64,000 nucleotides of DNA from Eonycteris spelaea (GCA_003508835.1 PUFA01000007.1:15647001-15711000), one strand, 5' to 3'; positions 21,601 through 34,605 are shown, counted from the stretch's first letter. Notes: generated by a model not told the origin, from the sequence alone. Program-made: numbers and translations.

Positions 21601-22845
21601 AATAGCTGTTGGAAATGCAGCTGAGCATCTGTAGAATCTCCTCGATTAGGGGAAGGACACCAGTTTAGTGCTGTGAAATGGTAAATTGAATTACATTTTA
21701 CTTAGTGCTAGATTCATCGTTTACACAGGTGATGAGAATAGAGCAGTGAGTGTAATTGACAATAATTTACCACAAGTATCACACATTTTCTATTTATAAA
21801 TAGTTAAATACAGAGAGAACAGTTTCTTCAAAAGTGTTAGTCTTTCCCAGTGAAATAGACCCTGTGGAGTAATAAAACATTGTTAGCCCTTGAAAGTAGA
21901 AGAGAGATGTGAAATAAGTTTATTTTTCTTAGGAAATAAGTGCTTTAATACATTTCTGATTCTTTACAGCGTGTTTTAAAGATTTTCTGTAATAGAAGAA
22001 AAAAGCTGATACTTTGGTTATAAATTTTGTCTACTTAAAGAAAAATAAACGTATTCTACATGGTTATAAAGAAACTTACTTGTAAGAATCAATTTCCTGC
22101 TGTGGAATAATGGATATTCAGTTAAGAGTCAATGGAATTTAGGAAAGACTCCCCTTTTAATTATATTCCGTGATTATCATCATTAAGAAAATCATTAGTT
22201 AGACTTTTGTGTTCTTGGTTGTCATAGCTTAGAAAAATTAAAAGCCTTCATTTTGATTGTTTGTTTTTTATTGTAAGTTTTATTTAATCAAAGTAGTATA
22301 TAGCAATAGTTAACAAATTGTCCTGACATATAACCCAAAGGTGAAATGGAAATGAGATTTTCAAAACATCTTTTTCAGTGTTCTACTAGAATGAGCTTTC
22401 TAATTTTAAATAATTAATAATAAGAATAATAAGAATAATAATAATATACTTAGTTCAAATTTGCCTTGATAAAATTGACGTATATGATATATATAATATA
22501 TATAATTTCTCTTGACTTTATATTTTGGTAAATAAAATTTTGCTTCATATTTTTTAAATGAGATTTCTGATTTCCCTCCTCCAGTCCTCCAGGTAAGTCA
22601 TAATTTTGAGATAATTTAAATGTTCATGTTTATTTTATTGTGTTACATATATCGCTCAGTGCTAGTAGCACAAAATAATTATGTGCGTGTGTGTATTTCT
22701 CAGACCTAACAATTACCTTGGAATTTTTTTTTCTTCTCATGTTACCAAACACAATTCAAACTCTTGAAAACATAGCAATGTGGTTTTCTAAATTCTTGCA
22801 TATGTTGGAAAATTAATTGACTTATTTTCTTGATTGGATTCTTCC
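21601..22845. other. Unassigned AT-rich DNA
   Basis: No family named. It contains an AAT-rich run (22413-22447) and alternating TA tracts (22481-22506). Confidence 0.3.
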
Positions 22846-22849
22846 TTTC

Positions 22850-23295
22850 CAGGGTCCTCACGCACTTACTCCAAAGTAAACTGCTCTCTGAGCCTATTGT
22901 TCCATTTTTGTACTGAAATAATTTTTCTTTTTTACCTCACTTCCATGTTGAAACTCTTTTTATCTTGGTTCTGTATTGTCTTTTCTTGTTACTTAATTAT
23001 TTTTCTTGAGCAAATTCTTAATAGCTCCTAAAAATGAAGTGTAACCAGAATACTGTTTCTCATTTTAACTTTTAAAATGTCTTTTTCTTCCCTGCTGCTG
23101 TACTTAAGATTGATAGCTGAACTCTGGCCAAGTTCAGAGTACTTTTTCTTGAAAATTTTAAAGACATTTCTTCATCGCTTTAAATATTCTAAAATTGCTG
23201 ATAAGAAAGTTTGATGCCTTATGATTCCTCATCTTTTGCATTTCTTTTACAGTATAGACATTCTGGGGATCTTTATTTCATGTGATGAAGAACTT
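22850..23295. mobile_element. Ancient LINE-like repeat, first part
   Basis: 'tttcttgaaaattttaaagacatttcttcatcgctttaaatattctaaaattgctgataagaaagtttgatgcc' resembles an old interspersed repeat that I recall as part of the L1M/HAL1 lineage. Family and orientation are not certain. It appears to continue at 24.3-24.8 kb after an interruption. Confidence 0.4.
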
Positions 23296-23310
23296 GAATA
23301 AGTTACTATT

Positions 23311-23386
23311 CATTCAATGAGTGAGGGACTTGATCAGATTTTCTAATTCATTCCATGAGTGAGGGACTTGATCAGATTTTCTAATC
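23311..23386. repeat. 38-bp tandem duplication
   Basis: Copies at 23311-23348 and 23349-23386 share 'atgagtgagggacttgatc' and agree at 36 of 38 positions (mismatches at unit positions 6 and 38). Confidence 0.95.
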
Positions 23387-23416
23387 CAGATATTTTTTAA
23401 CTCTAGTAAATAATCA

Positions 23417-23418
<2 letters not shown>

Positions 23419-23455
<37 letters not shown>

Positions 23456-23470
23456 GAGAGAGACAGACAG
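23419..23470. repeat. (TG)16 with GA/GACA tail
   Basis: Sixteen tg units, then aaagagagagagacagacag. Microsatellite. Confidence 0.95.
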
Positions 23471-24325
23471 ATCTTATCCATAGAAAAATGTCTAAAGTTA
23501 TGTGTATAATCTAAATCAAAGTAATAATCAAATAAATTTTTATAAACATCACCTAGTTATAGGAAGAAATAATTTCAATAGTTTTGAAGTCTCCAAGTAC
23601 TTCAGTTTAGTCACATACCTCTATTCCCACCAGAGTAACCAGTATCCTAATTATTGTGCTTATATATCCTTGTACTTTCTTGTAAGCTCCCTATTTATAC
23701 ATACGTCAGTAAACAATATGTATTTTTTTTGGTTTTGAAAAGACAGGTCATAAGCACAAACCTAGAAGTGTTAAGAAGGTCAATGGCGGTAATATTAAAT
23801 GAATGTTAGGACAAAAAGATAAGCTAGATGAGCAGAGTATACATGTTATGGTGGCGTCTCTTGGAAGTTGTGTGTAAGACTCTTTTGGGAAACTAGTGAT
23901 CAAGGACGGGAGTCCAGATTAGTAAACAAAGGATTCATTACATTCAGAATACCTGCTCTGGAGTAGTGTACCTGCAGCTTTCAGAAGTAACTCAAAACAG
24001 AATGCATTTGTAGAATAGCTGGGTGTTTTTAGCTCTCCCAGATAACAGGGCATAGAGGAGGGAGGAGAAAATGTATTTCACACATGGTCAAGACAAGCCA
24101 ATGCAGATAAGATCCTGGATCCAACTAACCAGGCTATTCTCGGCTCAGGCTAGAAATTATATAATAAAAGCTTTCCATGTTTGTATCTCTTGAGTTCCTC
24201 TTCCTGACTTCCTTTTTCTTAGTTTACTTGCCCGGGCTGTTAGAACTTGGTTTCCTGGAGCATCTTGAGAAAGAGTGTGTATATTTTCATACCTGTTTGG
24301 TCTACTGTCTTATTAGCCTGATATT
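23471..24325. other. Unassigned DNA
   Basis: No family was recognised in about 850 bp that separates two pieces of what looks like one old repeat. It may hold a later insertion that I cannot name. Confidence 0.3.
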
Positions 24326-24329
24326 TTCC

Positions 24330-24840
24330 CTAGGTGGGAATGAATTTTCCTTTAGAATAATGATGACATTGTTTCTAGCTTTATTGTCTAGAAGTCTGAA
24401 GATATTCTACTCTTGATTCTTTGTGTGTGGCTTGTTCCCTTCTACCCCTAGAACTTCAGTGGTGTGACATTTCATAATGATAATGGGCATGGGTGTTGGT
24501 TTGTTAGTTTGTTCTGTGTGTCTTTGTAGGCCTACTTTAATTTGGTAACTTTGGTTCTTAGATCCTGGGATATTTTAAAAAGTCATTTCAATGATTATTT
24601 TCCTATTTTCTTTCTCCTTTCTCTCTGAAATGACATTATTACCAATTTGGATATCAAGGAATGGTACTCTAATTTACTTATATGTTCTGTGCTAATTTTC
24701 ATCTCTCTCTTTAAATTTCCTCTTTATGTGAAATCTCCGTATTTAGTTCTATCAAGGTTTAAATTCCTATTACCATATTTTTAGTTTCCAAAAGCTCTTT
24801 TTTTTGGTCAAGTATTTATTTCTGGTATTCTCATTTTATT
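24330..24840. mobile_element. Ancient LINE-like repeat, second part
   Basis: 'tgtctagaagtctgaagatattctactcttgattctttgtg', 'gtgtgacatttcataatgataatgggcatgggtgttgg', 'tccttagatcctgg'-like text and 'tttctttctcctttctctctgaaatgacattattaccaatttggat' follow, in order, the same recalled old repeat as 22.85-23.3 kb. Confidence 0.4.
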
Positions 24841-25715
24841 ATATATTACTTTTCTTTATCTCTCTGAGATATTACCTATGTATGTATATCTATATAAATT
24901 TTCTCTGTTCATTTTACGATATTTCCTCACAAGCTAATAAACTGTGGCTGCCTGTATATAACTAATAATTCAGGATTTAAAAAACTATTTACCCAGTATT
25001 GGAATTTTCCTATGTCAGACTTAGAATCAGCCATTTCTTCAAGGATACCTTATTCCTTTTAGTAGGAAATTATATCAGAGGTCAAATCTGGTTACTAGGA
25101 GTGCTCTTTGTTCACAGGATTTCATTGTTTCTAATTCACTGCAATGGAGATTAGAAAATATTGTTGAGTCCAGATAGTTTGTTATGCCAGAAAGCAAGAA
25201 AACTTGTAGTAAATAAGAGATCAAGTCAAACGTTTAGGACTCAGCTTGAAAAAACACACTGTATTGTTTGAGTGTCATAAAAAATAATAATTGTTGCAGA
25301 TAGACATATTAAATAAAGGAACACTCATGAGTCTCCAATAATAACAAAAAAGGGAAAGCTAGGATAAATACTTGTCATTTTTTATGGTGGTTAACAAACC
25401 AAACATTCATTTTTAAAACTGTTTATTAGAAAAGAGTTAAACACATATTCTAATTTCATGAAAAAATGAAATTTTCAGGTAACCAGTTATTTCTAGTTGA
25501 TAACTAAAAACTCTACTGAGAAATGCCAACTTACACGAATTTTAAAAATTATACATTTTGTAAATTATCATTTTGAAATATTGAATTCTTGACATAAAAT
25601 TGGTATCAAATGGTTCTTAAACCATAAGGTAGAAGATTAATGGAGAATTCTTCACTCCTTGTACTATTTCATATAGGCAATTAATATTTCATATGGGAAT
25701 GAGTATACTAACGAA
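24841..25715. other. Unassigned AT-rich DNA
   Basis: Nothing recognised. Confidence 0.3.
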
Positions 25716-25719
25716 AGAT

Positions 25720-25965
25720 GATGCTAACACTACTGAACACCAATATGGCAACTATGACTAATAGCTTTAATTATGTTTTCCCATTTAATCTTCTTACCAA
25801 TATCATGATATAGTGGCAATATGATTTAAAAGGGTAAAAAGTAAAGTTCAGAATAGTTAAGTAACTTGCCAAGAGCCACTTAGTAGGAAGTGACAGAATT
25901 AAAATGCAGATTCTCATCTTGCTCATTCCTTCCTCTTTGCGATCAGCCTAAAAATTAGGTTTCCT
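25720..25965 (-). mobile_element. MIR SINE
   Basis: 'actaatagctttaattatgttttcccatttaatcttcttacc', 'gtaaagttcagaatagttaagtaacttgccaagagccacttagtaggaagtgacagaattaaaatgcag' match the antisense MIR core. Confidence 0.75.
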
Positions 25966-27298
25966 AATCATTATATATTTGCTTGTCTTTATCAGTCTGG
26001 ATATAGAACTATAATTAACATCATATAACATTAGTATTATAGGATGGTATCAGAGTTTATATGATTTCTGGAAAGGATGTTAATTTTTAAATATGCTGTA
26101 TGGAGAATTTATTAAATTGGAAGAATATTACATGCAGGTAGACTATCACATAACATTTTTAAATCTATTTACTGAATTGAAAAAAAATAGATTTTTTTTA
26201 AAATTAAAAAAAAATCATGTGTTCTGAATGAGTCCTGGTTAAGGGTGCCATTGGTATGATGGGAAAACTTTGTACGAAAATGTTGTTGTATATTTTGTAT
26301 GCTTGATGGTAATTATACATGATATGACATTTTCACAGTATATATAAAGATCAATTCATATATAGAAAAGTGGAAACTAAATTTCATTTATTATATTAGG
26401 TTTTGTGAACTGCAAAGAGAAAATTTCAAGAAGTTGTTTATCTCTCACTTAAGAGGGGTTGGGTTTGAAAGTAGAGCAAAGCATATGGCAAATTTCTTAC
26501 CTGATTATACAAGGAAGAATCAGTCTGAAGGCAATTTCAGCTTAACTCCACCTTCCTAATGGGAGCCTCTTGCATTTCAGCCTCAAAGAACCCGAGAAAG
26601 GGTTTCATTGTATTATATGCAAGAATTCACTTCTCTGTACTTGAAACCTGCCCAGATACCTTCTGTTTTCTCCAGGCCTCACCCTACAAACTCATTACAT
26701 GAGATTTAGTTCATTTTCCCCACTGTATAACTCTGGAAGCTGATCGCATGATTTTAGCTGAGATTTGTTGCATAAATTACTCCTACTCACCAATTTTTTA
26801 CCTAAAAATATAGTAAATTCTATCGTTGTCATATAGCAGTAAGGAATACAGACTGACTATACATAATTATAAATCGCTGCAAATCATGGACTAAGTACTG
26901 TCCCTATAGGATTGAACTCACCTTGTTTACTTGAGGATTGTATTCTAAAATAGCTTGGACTACTCGACATCACTTGTGACCGGGGTTACAAAGCCAGGTA
27001 ATTTATTTCATTGAGGAAAACATGTATATTTGTTGACTTCCTCCTTCCAAATTTTCAGTACAGAACAAACCACAAACCTGTAAGTTAAACTGAAAAAATT
27101 AAAAGCAATTCTAAATAATTTTCATTAAGGAAAAAAAAAAATGGAATGACACGTACTGGTTTTGTACACATTTGTACTAGTATCACTGGTACAAATATGC
27201 TGTTTCCTTATTCAGCATTGCATGTATTAAATTATTTGTTTTATGGAAAAAGCATTTCCATATATTTTTTATATGTTTATGCCCAACTTTACTTCCAT
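25966..27298. other. Unassigned, largely single-copy-looking DNA
   Basis: No family recognised. The part at 26500-27010 is compositionally balanced and free of low complexity. Confidence 0.35.
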
Positions 27299-27301
27299 CA
27301 A

Positions 27302-27488
27302 CTTAATTCTTTTTTTATTAAATTTATTGGGGTGATACGAGTTAATAAAATTATGTAGGTTTCAAGTGTACAATTCAATAATTCAATATCATATGTATAT
27401 TGCATTGTGTGTTCACCACCCAAAGTTAAATTTCCTTCTGTCACCCTATATTTGACCCCCTTTACTCCCTCCCCCAACCCCCTTTCAA
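27302..27488 (-). mobile_element. LINE-1 3' terminus, very short
   Basis: Antisense L1 3' UTR only: 'tttttattaaatttattggggtgatacgagttaataaaattatgtaggtttcaagtgtacaattc', 'tattgcattgtgtgttcaccacccaaag', 'tatatttgacccccttt'. This is the lineage-informative L1 3' end on which the bat suggestion rests. Confidence 0.93.
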
Positions 27489-27715
27489 CATAATTCTTGC
27501 AAGGTATTAATTTTATAGTTGTTTCAGAAAACCGGAATTTCTTTGTGGGTAAAAGTTGGTAAAACAGAAGGCTGTAGTGTTAATAGCAAAAGTTAACAAA
27601 ACATTTTTGCTTTTCTTTACGCTTTAAGAAAATAAATGGTTAAATATAAAAAAAAGGCTGCTTGCTATGATGCTTGCTATCTCCTCCTTAATAATATTTT
27701 CACTCATCTATTTGT
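27489..27715. other. Unassigned DNA
   Basis: No repeat or gene recognised. Confidence 0.3.
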
Positions 27716-27717
27716 TA

Positions 27718-27842
27718 TTCTTCAGTAAACAATCTTTGAACACCTACTATGGGTCACTTACCTAGGCCTCAAAGATGCATTACTGAAGAGAAAACACAAG
27801 CATCTCTGGTGGTGCTGTGCTAGTGGACCTTATATTCTAGCG
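27718..27842 (-). mobile_element. L2 LINE 3' end
   Basis: 'cagtaaacaatctttgaacacctactatgggtcacttacctaggcctcaaagatgcattactgaagagaaaacacaagcatctctgg' and 'ggaccttatattctag' are the antisense L2 3' terminus. Confidence 0.8.
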
Positions 27843-27869
27843 TGCTTCCCTTTTCTTTGTGCACCGCAG

Positions 27870-28085
27870 TCCAAGGTATGGAACGTGCAGAGTTTTAGGA
27901 TCCACCTTCCACCCCAGACACCTGGCATCACATCTGGATTCAAGTACTAAGCAACTGGGTGCACTTTTACAGTTTCTTTTACTTCTCTGAGCCTTGCTCT
28001 TCACATTTATTAAAAGAATAAAATACCTTGCAGCATTGCAATAGTCAAGTGACATAACATGCAAAATATTCTGTAAAAATATTAG
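27870..28085 (+). mobile_element. MIR SINE
   Basis: 'cacctggcatcacatctggattcaagtactaagcaactggg', 'cagtttcttttacttctctgagccttgctcttcac', 'taaaagaataaaataccttgcagcattgcaatagtc' follow the sense MIR core. Confidence 0.6.
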
Positions 28086-29490
28086 GAACCCTCCTATGAT
28101 TTAATAACGACCACATTATTATTCTTCCTCAGATTCTTTGGGCTACTATGGGATGCCGATTCTAATGATTCACTTTTTACCTTTTCCAGGATAGAAATTC
28201 TACAACCCCCATTTTTGAAGTGTGACAATCTATTTATGTCAAAAAGATAACTGCCTGTCTCATTCCCTCCATCATCCCAAAACCTCAAAGGATATGAAAG
28301 TTTAAAGCAGATCACAAGTTTAAAAGCAGAAGAAAAGAAAACATGAGAGCCTTTCCCTCATCCAAGTGCATTGTATTTTTCTCCCAAAACTAAAGTTACA
28401 GTTCATAATAGCCTGTTGTCTAGATTAATACAAAGAACTGTGACTTTGTAAGCACCTGCTCGGCAGCTCCGTAATGAATAGCAGTCCTTGCAATCAGATC
28501 CAGAGACAAATAAAATGGAACGACAGATTTTGCTTCTTCAAAGTTGCTTAACCCATTGGAAGCCTTTATATGACAGTCTGCAGCTGCCGACACCTCCCTC
28601 TGGGGCAGCCTTCCCCAAGTCGTCCACAGCTACCTGCCGAGAATATCTTTCACAGCTGTTTCTTCTCCCTTATTGCAATAATTGTGTTCCAAGCAGGGCT
28701 GCATATAGATCTCCCAGCTGGAAGAGGAAACCATGAGAAAGAAAGAAGAAAATCCTAGGCTGTTGATTGCGATTTTCCATGAAATCTTTGTATATGGACA
28801 TCAGAGTTGTGTTTAATTAATTTGTGATGTTCCATTGTGAGGCCTTTACAGAGTAATTAAGTCTAAAGGCTTTAGAAAACGAGCAGAAAGTGTCTTCAGG
28901 TTCCTGCCAAACTGTTGTTTGGTCGAAACAAGTGGTCACAAGACAGAAAAATTCCCCCAGCTTTGGGGAAATTCAGCCGGTGACCCCATGGTGCCCAGAA
29001 GTATTGAGACAACATCCCAATCGACTTCATAGAATTTAGGGAGCATGTGGTGTCTCGTGAGTGAGACAGAGGAAGGGCAGTTCCTGCTTAAAAACAGCAA
29101 TTTTCATGCTAGCAGAAGCAGACTAACCTGAGAAGAAACCTGAGATGCCAGCTTCAAAGGTGAGGAAGAATCAGGCTGCGATAGAGACTAGTGGTCTGTT
29201 TTCACTCTCAAGTGGGAAAGGAGAACATTCAGAAGAAAAATGAGAATGAAAATGCTTTTTGACTCCAGCAGTCTGCGAATTAATTTGCAAAGTGTCCTGA
29301 AAACATTATTATAAATAATGACAGACAAAACTTTTACTCAACAGTAGGCTATGTTTGAGGTACACTATAGAATAAATGTTTGCATATGTTTTTATTTATT
29401 TTAATAAAGAGTGCAAAACATAGGTTGGAAAAATAACCTATATTTTGGAGAATTATGTTTTATATATGCCATGACATTTAATTTGTCCCT
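28086..29490. other. Single-copy-looking block, 1.4 kb
   Basis: No repeat family was recognised over 1.4 kb, with near-balanced base composition and no simple repeats. The texture (for example 'aattaatttgtgatgttcc', 'cagagtaattaagtctaaaggc') is compatible with conserved noncoding DNA. Open frames of 73-82 codons on both strands overlap one another and show no motif. Confidence 0.4.
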
Positions 29491-29494
29491 AAAC

Positions 29495-29615
29495 TCTGAT
29501 GATCAGGTTTGCTTTCCTCTTCCTACTGATGAGATGCCAGGCATAGAGAGGCACAGGACCTTCTGTAAGGCATACTAGTAGCAAGTGAAAACACCAGGCT
29601 TTGAACATCACGCTG
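29495..29615 (-). mobile_element. MIR SINE fragment
   Basis: 'tcttcctactgatgagatgccaggcatagagaggcacaggaccttctgtaaggcatactagtagcaagtgaaaacaccaggctttgaac' matches the antisense MIR segment 'acagatgaggaaactgaggcacagagagg...agctagtaagtggcagagc'. Confidence 0.5.
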
Positions 29616-32600
29616 TTTATACAGAAAAGGACAGAAAAGGTGAGCAGTGTAAACCGATGCTCCTCAGCCGCTACCAGGCAGCAACCTCGGCCTTTAGTAC
29701 TCATTTTCCAACAGGGTTGTGGAGGACTTGGTGCCAGCACAGATAGTGAGATCCAGAGAAATGTACTGCTTCAAGGACTGGGTTGTGACCAGAGCCCAGG
29801 CGTGGGCTAATTCTCAAAATCAGTAGGAAGTAGCTTCACGGTCCGATTATGGACATAGGGTGGCTAAAAGAGTTGACTGTGGGATTTGTAAACACATTAT
29901 TACATGATTTCTATGTTTTTGTAGGCTTTTTATAAGGGCCAAATGAGTATGAGAAGAGTTTATATTAGTCCCTGCCATGTGTGTTCTTTTTTTATTATTT
30001 TCAGTAGTTTTGTAGAAGAAACTTAGAGCAGTATACCGGAAGTGAGAAACCTGGTATCAGGACCTGGGTCAGTGGAAACGTAGTTAGACTAGCCCGTAAC
30101 TTTATAGAATAAGAGACAGCCCTCACTTTGTGGTTGTGTTTTCTTACCCTTCAGGCATCCCGTAAGCCAGATACTCTGCCTTCTGCAGAAAGACTAACTG
30201 TGATTGCCTTAACTAACGGTCATAGGCTCTTGCCCTGACAGAGATTGGACAGTGTTGTACTTGTAGATGAAAGTGGTTGATGACTGTGTCTGGGAGGAGC
30301 AGGGGGTGGCCAGGGCTGGTAATGGCTTCCAAAGAACCAGAATGTGGTAAATTTATCCGATTGAATCAAAATGTTCTTGGGAAGCACTAGGCACCTCTTA
30401 AGAGCCTATGTAGTTACATTTTTTTCAGTATTTTCACCCCAGAAGACATTTGGCCTTCTCCGTACATCTACTCTGTTCTTTATTTCTCTTATCTTTATAG
30501 TGGGGATGCCACACTTCCACAATTCAATCCAAAGAACACTACCTCCAGCTTTACTTGATGTCTTAGTTCAGGAGACCAATGGAGCTTAATTAGTTCTACT
30601 TCCAGGTTTCTGGAAAGAGGGAAAAAATCTTATTGCCTCAAGCTTCATCAGGTTTTACATTTGATCCAATCAGCAAAGGATGATATATATATTTTTTTCA
30701 TGTAAGGGCCTAGAAATAGATTTTCTGAGAAGAGATTGTGAGAGGGGAAGGGAATCTTCATCAGAAGAATCATTGCTATTTTTAACATTGCAGGTATAGA
30801 GAAGATCTATTCAATCCGCTGTTTTGATTAAAAAGGCACTGGATAAAAAATTGTCTTAAAATGGGAAGCAGACAGTTTGAATACTGGTCTGGCTTTGCCT
30901 TTGGTCCTTTGAACCTCTCTCTTTCTCTGTATTACTGCATTGGTTGATAGAATACAATTTTCTTAAAAATATATTGTTTTAGATTTCCAGGATCTAAAGA
31001 GTTGATTTGAAGTCTCTTGCATTTAAAACACTGGATTAAAAATTGCCAATTATGTTTATGTCACTTTTTCTTGGCTCTGAGCCCTTTGGAGAACAAATCT
31101 TTTTAAGATTTTGTCCCCCCTATCTAAGATGTATAAGATAAATAAACTAACAAATCAAAAGGACTTCATATAAAGTATTCATTAACAAGTAGCATTATTT
31201 GAGCTACAGTCAGAACTTGAGACTGCCATCAAAGATTTTTTTTAATGATTGATTGATGGGAGAGGAGAATTTTTCAAAACTAGCTTTGATAGTCCCTTCT
31301 GCAGATGAGTTATTTTCAAATGACTAATGCTACCAGAAGACTTTTAGGAGAAGTGACACATGTCACCTTCAGGCCAAGAATATCAAGACTTGTGTCTCCT
31401 ACTTCTCTGTATACTGTGACATGGTGATCTCAGAAACCATGTGCTCCAGATAGGAAAGTCATAATATGGTGGAAGGCAGCTGATCTTTTTGAATTTTGTG
31501 AACTTAACATAGACCTGGAGTTTAGGGATTTCTCTGTTATTGTAACATAGCCTCTCCTGCTTCATTCACTAACTGAGTGGATACTTCCCACAAAAGGGAT
31601 CACTTGAACTTCATCTTGGAAAGTGGATAGAATTTGCTCACTGAAGAAAAAAGCATAATTGTTCCAGATAAAGAGAAGAATAACTTAAAAAAAATAGAGG
31701 AATGAAAATTTATTATCTGGTCACTTATTATCTGGTCGGAGAATATCGATTTCAGTTGTTGGCAAAACAGGTGACATCCACCTGATAAAGAATAATTTTT
31801 GTGAAATTTTGTAGGACTTTGTATAATATAACTTTAACTTCTAACTGGATTTAGACATTTTTAATCTAAAGTATTTGCTTATTTAAAGTATATGATTAAA
31901 GTATCACTATGAATTGTAATTTCTCATAATTAAAATCGCTTAAATGACAGACTTACCATAATTCTCCAGTCTACTGAAAAATAGTGCTGAAACACTCCTG
32001 CTCTCAAACAGGGCAGTTGATAAAAAGAGACAGAAGGGTAGTTAAACCTGGATCATGACATAACCCCTCCCTTAGATAGTAGATGATAATGGGACAAGAT
32101 AATGACATAGTGTCAGTTCATATTGGCAGGATTAGTATTTTAAAAGCTAAAGAGTTTGGGTTTAAATATGCCAGTTGATCAAAACTACTGAAATGCTTTT
32201 ATAGTAAAACATAATAAGTGTGGCATGCTTAATGCTTTCATTAGTTATGTTATAATTTTAACCTTCTCTGCAGTGTTTAACATTTTCCATCTATCAAATT
32301 GACAGCACCTTTTCAGATAACCAAGTCTTTTGCCTTGTCCTTCTTTCATTCTCCTTGGTCCAGTTATCTCTAATCTAGGCATGTAGACTTTCCTCTATTA
32401 AGTGAGGTAAAATAACTCTCAAACAATGTAAGACAGGTTACAATTTAATTTTGCATTACTAATAAGAGAATATGTGTTCCAAGTGATGCAAACCAGTAAA
32501 AGCTGAGAGGCTTAATGTTTTGTCCAACGGGTAAGTAATTTAGCATCACTGACTTTTATTTGGTTTATTTTCCTTTTAGGTGTTGGCTAGTTCTAACTTG

Positions 32601-32650
32601 CATTTTAGGCCTGATAAATGGGTGGAGTGGTGGATATGATTTTAGCATCT
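29616..32650. other. Unassigned DNA
   Basis: About 3 kb without a named family or gene. It includes a 15-bp tandem duplication at 31710-31739 (ttattatctggtc repeated). Confidence 0.3.
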
Positions 32651-32654
32651 AATG

Positions 32655-32815
32655 TAGGGTTCTTAACTTTTTCATTTTTTAGTCAAGGATTACTGTGGTC
32701 AAGGATTCATTTGTGGACCTGATAAAATCAGTTAAAAAAAAAATGGTCCCCTCCTAGAATAAAATAAGCGTCTCCTGGCTTAAAATTTCAGGAGAGGATT
32801 GAACCCTTAAAGTTT
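32655..32815. mobile_element. Possible hAT-Charlie relic
   Basis: It opens with 'tagggttcttaactttttc' and contains 'aaggattcatttgtggacctgataaaat' and 'aatttcaggagaggattgaaccc'. This recalls hAT elements with a GGGTTCTTAACCT terminus and a 'ggacccc' interior. Weak. Confidence 0.3.
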
Positions 32816-34095
32816 CCTTGTGCCCTAAGCTTCACAGTAAGAGTTGCAACATTTGTAGGAAGTTGTAATCTCTTTTACAGTATTTGTCTCTAGCACTTGT
32901 TAATGAGAAACTTAATTTTTTGTCCCTCAATACCTTGACTTTTTAAATTTTTAACCTTTTTTTAACCTATATTAAGAAAGGATGACTTCACCAGTCCCAT
33001 TTAATATTAAGATGCTTTTAATTTATATTCAAAATAATCAAAAGTGCTATTATCTGATAAATTCTGGTTTATATCTCTGTCTTATGACCTTTGAATTCAA
33101 TCAGCATATGTTTACCTGGTAACTAGGATGGATTTAAGTTATGAAACCCCTATTTTTCTTCTTTTTTTTGTCAACCACTTTGCATAAATCTTCTATTTTT
33201 AATAAGTGAGAAATAGTGATTAATAACTAAATTTTCTGAAGATCATTGAACATGTTTTATTTTTACTATGTTGCCTATTTTAAGTAAAAACATTCCATTT
33301 TTTCTTTTAAAATCATTTAAGCATGAATTAACATGAGAAGCAATATTTTTAAGTATACGGAAAATCGTTTCTTTAATGACAAAAAAAAATCTTTAGAAAG
33401 TTTAGGATATTTCTTCTGAGAAGCAGCTTTTCATTTAAGCCTTGGAAAATAATCTTAGCTAGTGAAAAATAGTATAGAAACAAATAGAAATAAGACAGAA
33501 TTGGTGATAATAGGGAAGTTCCACATACTGAGTTTGCAAGAGTTATTTCAAGGGCTTTGAGATAAGTAAGAGTGAAGAAGGTGGAGTAGAAGATTAATGG
33601 TGTATTTTACTTCCAAGTATGAATCATGCTTTCTCAATTTAGTTAATAATATCAGTTGCACCCCAGTGCATGACAAGCCCAATGGTAATAGTGGGGAAAA
33701 CAGTATCATCATGGAAATTATAACCTGGAGTATAGGAAATATCTTTTAAAAAAACCTCAAATAAGTTAAAATTTCAACTATAATAAGTGAAATGTTGACA
33801 AGGTTCACAGTCTTTGTGTGAAAACCTTTTCACCTAGGTTCTATACTGTTGTGGATTGGGTGAAATAATCTTCTGTGGAAATATTACTTAATAGCTGAAA
33901 CTTGATTGAGAATGTAGTATTTATGTCCAAGAGGGAGTGGAAGGTTCAATTAGGAGTAATGACAAGATCTAGGATATGATCTCAGAAGAGGGTAGTATGA
34001 GTGGACGTGCAGGTCTTTGGATGGCTGCAGCAGATGGTACAGATGGCATGCCATTTTCCAAAGACTTCTAAGGATGATGTAGAACAGAGACTCTA
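32816..34095. other. Unassigned AT-rich DNA
   Basis: Nothing recognised with confidence. The block at 33900-34050 has a faint L2-like texture. Confidence 0.3.
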
Positions 34096-34099
34096 AAGG

Positions 34100-34605
34100 T
34101 GACCCCAATTATCTCACCTTACTCATACCCTTGTGTATTTCACTCCCCTTAAGTGTTGGCAGAACCCGTGACTTCCTTCTAACTAAGGGAATGCAATAAT
34201 GATGACATCTCACATCCATGATTAAGTTACAGAAGCTTATAAAATGGTTTTCTTAATGTCTCTTGTGGGGACACTGTTGAAGCAAACTGTTTTGAGCTAC
34301 TGTGTAAGGAGGTTCATATGGCAAGAAAATGAGAGTGGTCTCTGGCTGACAACCAGCAAGAAATTGAGGCTTTAGGTTCTATGATCTCTAAAGAACTGGA
34401 TCCTGCCAACAGCCACTTAAGTTTAGAAGCAGACTTTCCCAGGCACGACTTGAGATGAGAAAGCTGACATCTTGAGTGTAGGCTTGTGAGAAGTCCTGAG
34501 GTAGAGGACCCAGCTAAGCTATGCCTGATCCACAGAAACACTGAGATAGCTAATTTTATGATAATTTGTTATACAGCATTAGTTATCTAACATAGAGGGT
34601 GAGAA
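34100..34605 (+). mobile_element. MaLR-type solo LTR
   Basis: 'gtgaccccaattatctcacc', 'agcaaactgttttgagctactgtgtaaggaggttcatatggcaag', 'tctctggctgacaaccagcaagaaattgagg', 'aagaactggatcctgccaacagccac', 'gaggacccagctaagctatgcctgatcc', 'atttgttatacagcattagttatctaac' follow a MLT1/MST-like LTR of the ERVL-MaLR group. It is an old regulatory relic without an internal region. Confidence 0.75.
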
